Source: Sphingomonas sp. (GTDB lineage: Bacteria; Pseudomonadota; Alphaproteobacteria; Sphingomonadales; Sphingomonadaceae). Taken from it: DNA of 64,000 nucleotides. The notes under the pieces are model-generated. The model was not told the DNA's origin, searched no databases, and was given only the letters and a program-made list of their open reading frames with translations. The number at the start of each line of letters is the position of its first letter. Position 1 is the stretch's first letter. The stretch covers positions 1,764,995 to 1,828,994 of the forward strand of contig JAHBZH010000001.1 in the NCBI GenBank assembly GCA_019635535.1. Direction: 5' to 3'. Shown piece after piece: positions 60,657-64,000 of this stretch. The position numbers and the translations under genes were made by a program.

Positions 60657-61450
60657 CCGCGCCTCCACTGGTTGATCACCTCATAGGCCATCACTGCGGT
60701 CGCCACGGCGGCGTTGAGGCTGTCGGCCTTGCCCAGCATCGGCATCTTAACGAGCAGGTCGCATTCCTGTTCATACGCGGCGGGCAGTCCCGCCTGCTCG
60801 TTGCCGACCAGGAGGAAGGTGGGCGGCGCATAAGCCGGCGCCTGATAGTCCTGTGTCGCCTTCAGGCTGGTGCCGACGAGCTGGCCCGCCCCGCCGCGCA
60901 GCCAGGCCACAAACTCGCCCCAGCGCGCCGCCGCGATCCGCTGGGTGAAGAGCGCGCCCATCGACGCGCGCACCGCCTCGACCGAGAAGGGATCGGCGCA
61001 ATCGTCGATCAGGATCAGCCCGCCGGCGCCGGTCGCGTCGCCGGTGCGCAGGATCGTGCCGATATTGCCGGGATCGCGCAGTGCCTGGGCGACGATCCAG
61101 AGCGGCGCGGCGCTCCGGTCGATCGCCGCCAGCCCGGTGTCGAACGCCCGATAGGCGCCGACCGCGGCCTGCGGATTCTCCTTGCCGGAAATCTTGTGGA
61201 GGATGTCCGCGTCGGTCTCGATCGCCATCCCCCCGGCCGCTTCCGTCTCGGCGATCAGCCGGTCGAGCAGGGGATGGCCCGCCTCATTGAAGAACAATAT
61301 CTCGGGCAGCCGCCCGGCCTCGCGCGCTTCGGTCAGGATGCGCAGTCCCTCGGCCAGGAACAGCCCTTCGCGCCGCCGGTTCTTCTTGTCCCTGAGGCCC
61401 CGGGCCTGCTTGACGATCGGGTTGGAGAAGGCGGTGATCCGCCGGGGCAT
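60653..61450 (-). CDS. TrmH/SpoU-family RNA 2'-O-methyltransferase
   Basis: The 265-residue knotted SPOUT enzyme starts with an L30e-like substrate domain (ITAFSNPIVKQARGLRDKKN). The catalytic domain has motif 1 IVAQALRDPGNIGTILRTGD, motif 2 FLLVGNEQAGLP and motif 3 KMPMLGKADSLNAAVATAVM. It methylates a ribose 2'-OH in rRNA or tRNA; the exact target cannot be told. It sits 3 nt downstream of the HPr gene on the same strand and may be read through from the PTS operon. Confidence 0.9.
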   Translation of the reverse strand: MPRRITAFSNPIVKQARGLRDKKNRRREGLFLAEGLRILTEAREAGRLPEILFFNEAGHPLLDRLIAETEAAGGMAIETDADILHKISGKENPQAAVGAYRAFDTGLAAIDRSAAPLWIVAQALRDPGNIGTILRTGDATGAGGLILIDDCADPFSVEAVRASMGALFTQRIAAARWGEFVAWLRGGAGQLVGTSLKATQDYQAPAYAPPTFLLVGNEQAGLPAAYEQECDLLVKMPMLGKADSLNAAVATAVMAYEVINQWRRG

Positions 61451-61453
61451 GAT

Positions 61454-61720
61454 CTAATCCTCGCCGAACTTGCTCTCGACGAGCGCGGTCAGCCGCGCCA
61501 CCGCCAGCTCGGCACCCGGCCCGATCGCCACGATCCGGATCGAATCGCCCATCGCCGCGCCCAGCATCATCAGCCCCATGATCGACGTGCCGCACACCTT
61601 GGCGCCGTCCTTCTCGACCTCGATATTGGCGTCGATCTCGGCGGCGAGGGTGACGAACTTCGCACTTGCCCGGGCATGGAGGCCGCGCTTGTTGCGCAGT
61701 TCCACGACGCATTCGGCCAT
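61454..61720 (-). CDS. ptsH: HPr phosphocarrier protein of the regulatory PTS
   Basis: The 88-residue phosphocarrier has the EI phosphorylation site His15 (NKRGLHARASAKFV) and the HPr-kinase site Ser46 (VCGTSIMGLMML). Both are intact, so HPr can be phosphorylated by EI and by the HprK encoded upstream. In alphaproteobacteria this system is regulatory rather than sugar-transporting. ATG 61720 overlaps the EIIA stop by one base (TGATG). Confidence 0.96.
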   Translation of the reverse strand: MAECVVELRNKRGLHARASAKFVTLAAEIDANIEVEKDGAKVCGTSIMGLMMLGAAMGDSIRIVAIGPGAELAVARLTALVESKFGED

Positions 61721-62127
61721 CAGGCGGCAGCCTCGCCCAGCACTTCGGAGGCGACGGAGATATATTTGCGCCCGGCCTCGCGCGCGGCGGCCACGGCGGC
61801 TTTCACGTCCATCGTCTTGCGCGCGCCTTCCAGCCGGATCAGCATCGGCAGGTTCACGCCGGCGATCACCTCGATCTTCTCGCTTTTCATGAGCGAGATG
61901 GCGAGGTTGGAAGGGGTGCCGCCGAACAGGTCGGTGAGGATGATGACGCCGTCGCCGCCGTCCACCTTGGCGATCGCCTTGGCGATGTCCTTGCGCCGCG
62001 CCTCCATGTCGTCGTCCGGACCGATGCAGATCGGCACGATCCGCTCCTGCGGGCCGACCACATGCTCCATGGCGACGATGAATTCGGACGCAAGCTTGCC
62101 GTGCGTCACCAGCACCAAACCGATCAT
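61720..62127 (-). CDS. manX: PTS EIIA component, mannose type
   Basis: The 135-residue protein has the phosphorylatable His9 (GLVLVTHGKLASEF) and GGDGVIILTDLFGGTPSNLA, the EIIA-Man fold signature. No EIIB/C/D sugar permease genes are present, so this EIIA acts as the last phospho-acceptor of a signalling cascade (EI-HPr-EIIA) rather than in transport. It lies between rapZ and ptsH in the operon. Confidence 0.95.
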   Translation of the reverse strand: MIGLVLVTHGKLASEFIVAMEHVVGPQERIVPICIGPDDDMEARRKDIAKAIAKVDGGDGVIILTDLFGGTPSNLAISLMKSEKIEVIAGVNLPMLIRLEGARKTMDVKAAVAAAREAGRKYISVASEVLGEAAA

Positions 62128-62183
62128 TATGTCACCTTGAAAGCGGTCGTCCGCTCGGGTCCCTGACGAATGTTCAAACCGAA

Positions 62184-63098
62184 TCAGCCTTTCGGCGACC
62201 GCTCGATGCCGTCGCGCGGCGGCGTATCGAGGTCGCGGTGGTCCAACGTGGGCGAAAAACCCGCCGCGCGCAACCGTGCCGCGACTCGCTCCGCCACATG
62301 GACCGATCGATGTCTCCCGCCGGTACAGCCGAACGCCGCCGAAACATAGGCCTTCCCCTCGGCCCGGTAACGGGGAAGCAGGATCAGCAGCAGCTCCTCG
62401 ATACGCGTCAGCGCGTCCTCATAGGCCGCGTCGCCGGCGATGTGGTCGGCCACCGCCTGGTCCAGCCCGGTCAGCTCGCGCAGCGCCGGCTCCCAGTGCG
62501 GATTCCGCAGGAATCGCATGTCGAAGACGAGATCGGCGTTGCGGGGCAGGCCGCGGGCGAAGCCGAAGGACTGGATGGTCAGCGTCGGCGCGGCGGCCGC
62601 ATCCCCGAAGCGGTCGCGGATCTGCTGGTTGAGCATGTTGGCGGCGATGTCTGTGCTGTCGATGACATGATCGGCCCAGCGCTTGAGCGGCGCCATCATC
62701 TCGCGCTCCTCGGCGATGCCGTCGGCGATCGGCCGGTCGGGCGCAAGCGGGTGGCGGCGCCGCGTCTCGGAATAGCGGCGCAGCAGTTCGTGCGTCTGGC
62801 ATTCCAGATAGAGCGTTTCGATCGAATGGCCGCGTTCCTTGCCGATCCGCTTGATCTGGCCGACGATCCGCTCGGCGCCGAAGCCGCGGGTGCGGCTGGC
62901 GAGGCCGATGGCGAGCGGCCGGCGGTCGTCGGCGCCGGCGGGCAGGGGCGCCGCCAGCAGGTGATTGAGCAGCGACAGCGGCAGGTTGTCCACCGTCTCC
63001 CAGCCCATATCCTCCAGCGCCTTCAGCACGGTCGATTGGCCGGCGCCGGACATGCCGGTGACGAGCAGGATGCGGGTCGGGTCGGCGCTGCGGGTCAT
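62184..63098 (-). CDS. rapZ: RNase adapter RapZ / YvcJ-family P-loop protein, altered Walker A
   Basis: The 304-residue protein has an N-terminal kinase-like domain and a C-terminal RNA/ligand-binding domain (AFGCTGGRHRSVHVAERVAA). In Escherichia coli RapZ controls GlcN6P synthase mRNA turnover; in alphaproteobacteria the role is less clear. The Walker A reads GMSGAGQST (15-23): the invariant lysine is replaced by glutamine (codon CAA), so ATP/GTP binding may be weakened or lost. Walker B-like ETLYLECQT is present. ATG 63098 overlaps the hprK stop (ATGA). Confidence 0.92.
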   Translation of the reverse strand: MTRSADPTRILLVTGMSGAGQSTVLKALEDMGWETVDNLPLSLLNHLLAAPLPAGADDRRPLAIGLASRTRGFGAERIVGQIKRIGKERGHSIETLYLECQTHELLRRYSETRRRHPLAPDRPIADGIAEEREMMAPLKRWADHVIDSTDIAANMLNQQIRDRFGDAAAAPTLTIQSFGFARGLPRNADLVFDMRFLRNPHWEPALRELTGLDQAVADHIAGDAAYEDALTRIEELLLILLPRYRAEGKAYVSAAFGCTGGRHRSVHVAERVAARLRAAGFSPTLDHRDLDTPPRDGIERSPKG

Positions 63099-63538
63099 TC
63101 CGGGTCGAGCCCGAACAGGCGCAGCGCCGCCTCGACCTTGATCGGCGCGGAGGATTCTAGGGCGGCCAGAGCGATCACCGGTATGGCGATCCCCGCGAGC
63201 GTCCGCGTCTCGCCGGCTTCGGGCAGCCGCTCGGCGTCACGGTCGAGATCGACGATCAACCCCACCCGCACGTCCTCGTCATTGGGAAAATCGAGCAGCC
63301 CGACGCCGCGCACCTCGATCTTGCCGGCGATGTTGGGCGGCGCGGTGGCGACCAGTCGGCCGTCCAGCCGGCGCACGATCGTGTAATCGTCGCTGACCAG
63401 CCGGGCGCCGCGGTCGATCAGGCGCAGCGCCAGATCGGATTTGCCCTTGCCGGAGCGGCCGGCGATCAGCACGGCGCGGTCGCCGATCGCGACCGCGCTG
63501 GCATGGACGGTTTCGGAGGATAGGGTCGGCGTCCTCAT
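63095..63538 (-). CDS. hprK: HPr kinase/phosphorylase, short alphaproteobacterial form
   Basis: The 147 residues represent only the C-terminal catalytic half of Gram-positive HprK. Walker A is LIAGRSGKGKSDLALRLID (Lys33, Ser34), the catalytic Asp pair is RLVSDDYTIV, and PPNIAGKIEVRGVGLLDF is the family signature. It phosphorylates Ser46 of HPr in response to metabolites. It is sandwiched between a sensor kinase gene and rapZ with ATGA overlaps on both sides, so translation is coupled across the operon. Confidence 0.95.
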   Translation of the reverse strand: MRTPTLSSETVHASAVAIGDRAVLIAGRSGKGKSDLALRLIDRGARLVSDDYTIVRRLDGRLVATAPPNIAGKIEVRGVGLLDFPNDEDVRVGLIVDLDRDAERLPEAGETRTLAGIAIPVIALAALESSAPIKVEAALRLFGLDPE

Positions 63539-64000
63539 GGCGCGGCTCCCGGAAAATGGACCACGAAGCGCGCCCCGCTGCGCCCGTCGTGGCGGTCCTC
63601 GACCGCGATGCGTCCGCCATGACCCTCGACAATCGCCTTGGCGATGGCAAGGCCCAGGCCGGAATGGCGGCCGAAATCCGCATCCGGACGAATGGAATGG
63701 AAGCGGTTAAAAATCGCCTCGCGTTGTTCCGGAACCACGCCCGGCCCTTCGTCCTCGACGCTGAGCGCCACTTCGCCGCCGGCGCTGGCGGCGCGAATCT
63801 CGACCAGGCCGCCTTCGGGTGAGAAGGAAATGGCGTTATCGACCAGATTGTCGATCAGCCGGGCGAGCCGCGATTCGTCGCCGGACACCAAAGCCGTGCC
63901 GGCCCGCGGGCGGGCGAAGGCAATCGCCGCGCGTCCGCCGGTCCGCTCGTCCCAGACCGGCAGCAGGGTCTCGATCAGCCTGCCGAGATCGACCGGCTCG
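63535..64000 (-). CDS. chvG: sensor histidine kinase, C-terminal part (ChvG-like, truncated by window edge)
   Basis: The reading frame is open to the right window edge; about 154 residues are visible. They contain the HATPase domain: N-box RLARLIDNLVDNAISFSPEG, G1 SVEDEGPGVVPEQREAIFNR, G2 SGLGLAIAKAIVEGHGG. The His-box, membrane segments and sensor domain lie outside the window. Upstream of hprK in alphaproteobacteria the usual kinase is ChvG/ExoS of the ChvG-ChvI acid/envelope-stress system, so that name is inferred from synteny. The stop overlaps the hprK start (ATGA). Confidence 0.88.
   Translation of the reverse strand, partial: EPVDLGRLIETLLPVWDERTGGRAAIAFARPRAGTALVSGDESRLARLIDNLVDNAISFSPEGGLVEIRAASAGGEVALSVEDEGPGVVPEQREAIFNRFHSIRPDADFGRHSGLGLAIAKAIVEGHGGRIAVEDRHDGRSGARFVVHFPGAAP

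Overview
The window is a 64-kb piece of chromosome from a high-GC alphaproteobacterium, most probably a member of the Sphingomonadales. The evidence is the GC-rich, GC3-biased codon use; the order tig / clpP / clpX / lon / HU gene; a large exosortase-A (XrtA) exopolysaccharide cluster; and a histidine-kinase / hprK / rapZ / EIIA-Man / HPr block typical of alphaproteobacteria. This assignment is inferred from gene content and order only.

Layout. 1-4.6 kb: a truncated M28-type peptidase, a small zinc-ribbon protein, tRNA-Leu(TAG), trigger factor with an unusual His-rich and Lys/Ala-rich tail, a family-2 glycosyltransferase and ClpP. 4.5-8.0 kb: an accessory island splits the usual clpP-clpX pair. 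It holds a short tandem duplication, a Vsr mismatch endonuclease, an HNH nuclease with two winged-helix-like repeats, and a convergent C5-cytosine methyltransferase with an N-terminal HTH-like segment. Its codon use is less GC-rich than the flanks and it looks like a laterally acquired restriction-modification module. 8.0-17.9 kb: ClpX, a ChaA-type antiporter, a periplasmic transglutaminase/TPR protein, a secreted Clp-fold hydrolase with a partner, Lon behind a sigma32-like promoter, and HU. 18-30.8 kb: tRNA-Val, tRNA-His, a Leu-type dehydrogenase, an EamA permease, the cytochrome c maturation operon ccmCDEFGHI, alanine dehydrogenase with a divergent Lrp regulator, the Kup potassium transporter and tRNA-Met. 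30.7-36.6 kb: a JmjC-like oxygenase, an XRE regulator behind a perfect palindrome, an orphan GH24 lysozyme, HPPD and TrxB.

36.6-54.9 kb: a complete XrtA/PEP-CTERM exopolysaccharide locus in two divergent operons. The left arm codes for two alpha/beta hydrolases, an acyl carrier protein and a GNAT protein. The right arm codes for an acyl-CoA ligase, PLP decarboxylase, Wza-like lipoprotein, Wzz-like chain-length protein, tyrosine autokinase, outer-membrane barrel, ExeA-like ATPase, deacetylase, FemAB protein, glycosyltransferase, an XrtA-EpsI fusion and an amidotransferase. Together they would make, modify, polymerise and export a polysaccharide and process PEP-CTERM proteins. No PEP-CTERM substrate is visible here.

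54.8-64 kb: housekeeping genes truA, fmt, recR, def, rmuC and a TrmH methyltransferase, interspersed with two striking palindromic elements (56489-56669 and 57885-58022). These are followed by the regulatory PTS operon (sensor kinase, hprK, rapZ, EIIA, HPr). Four tRNAs are present; no rRNA, CRISPR array, transposase or integrase was seen.
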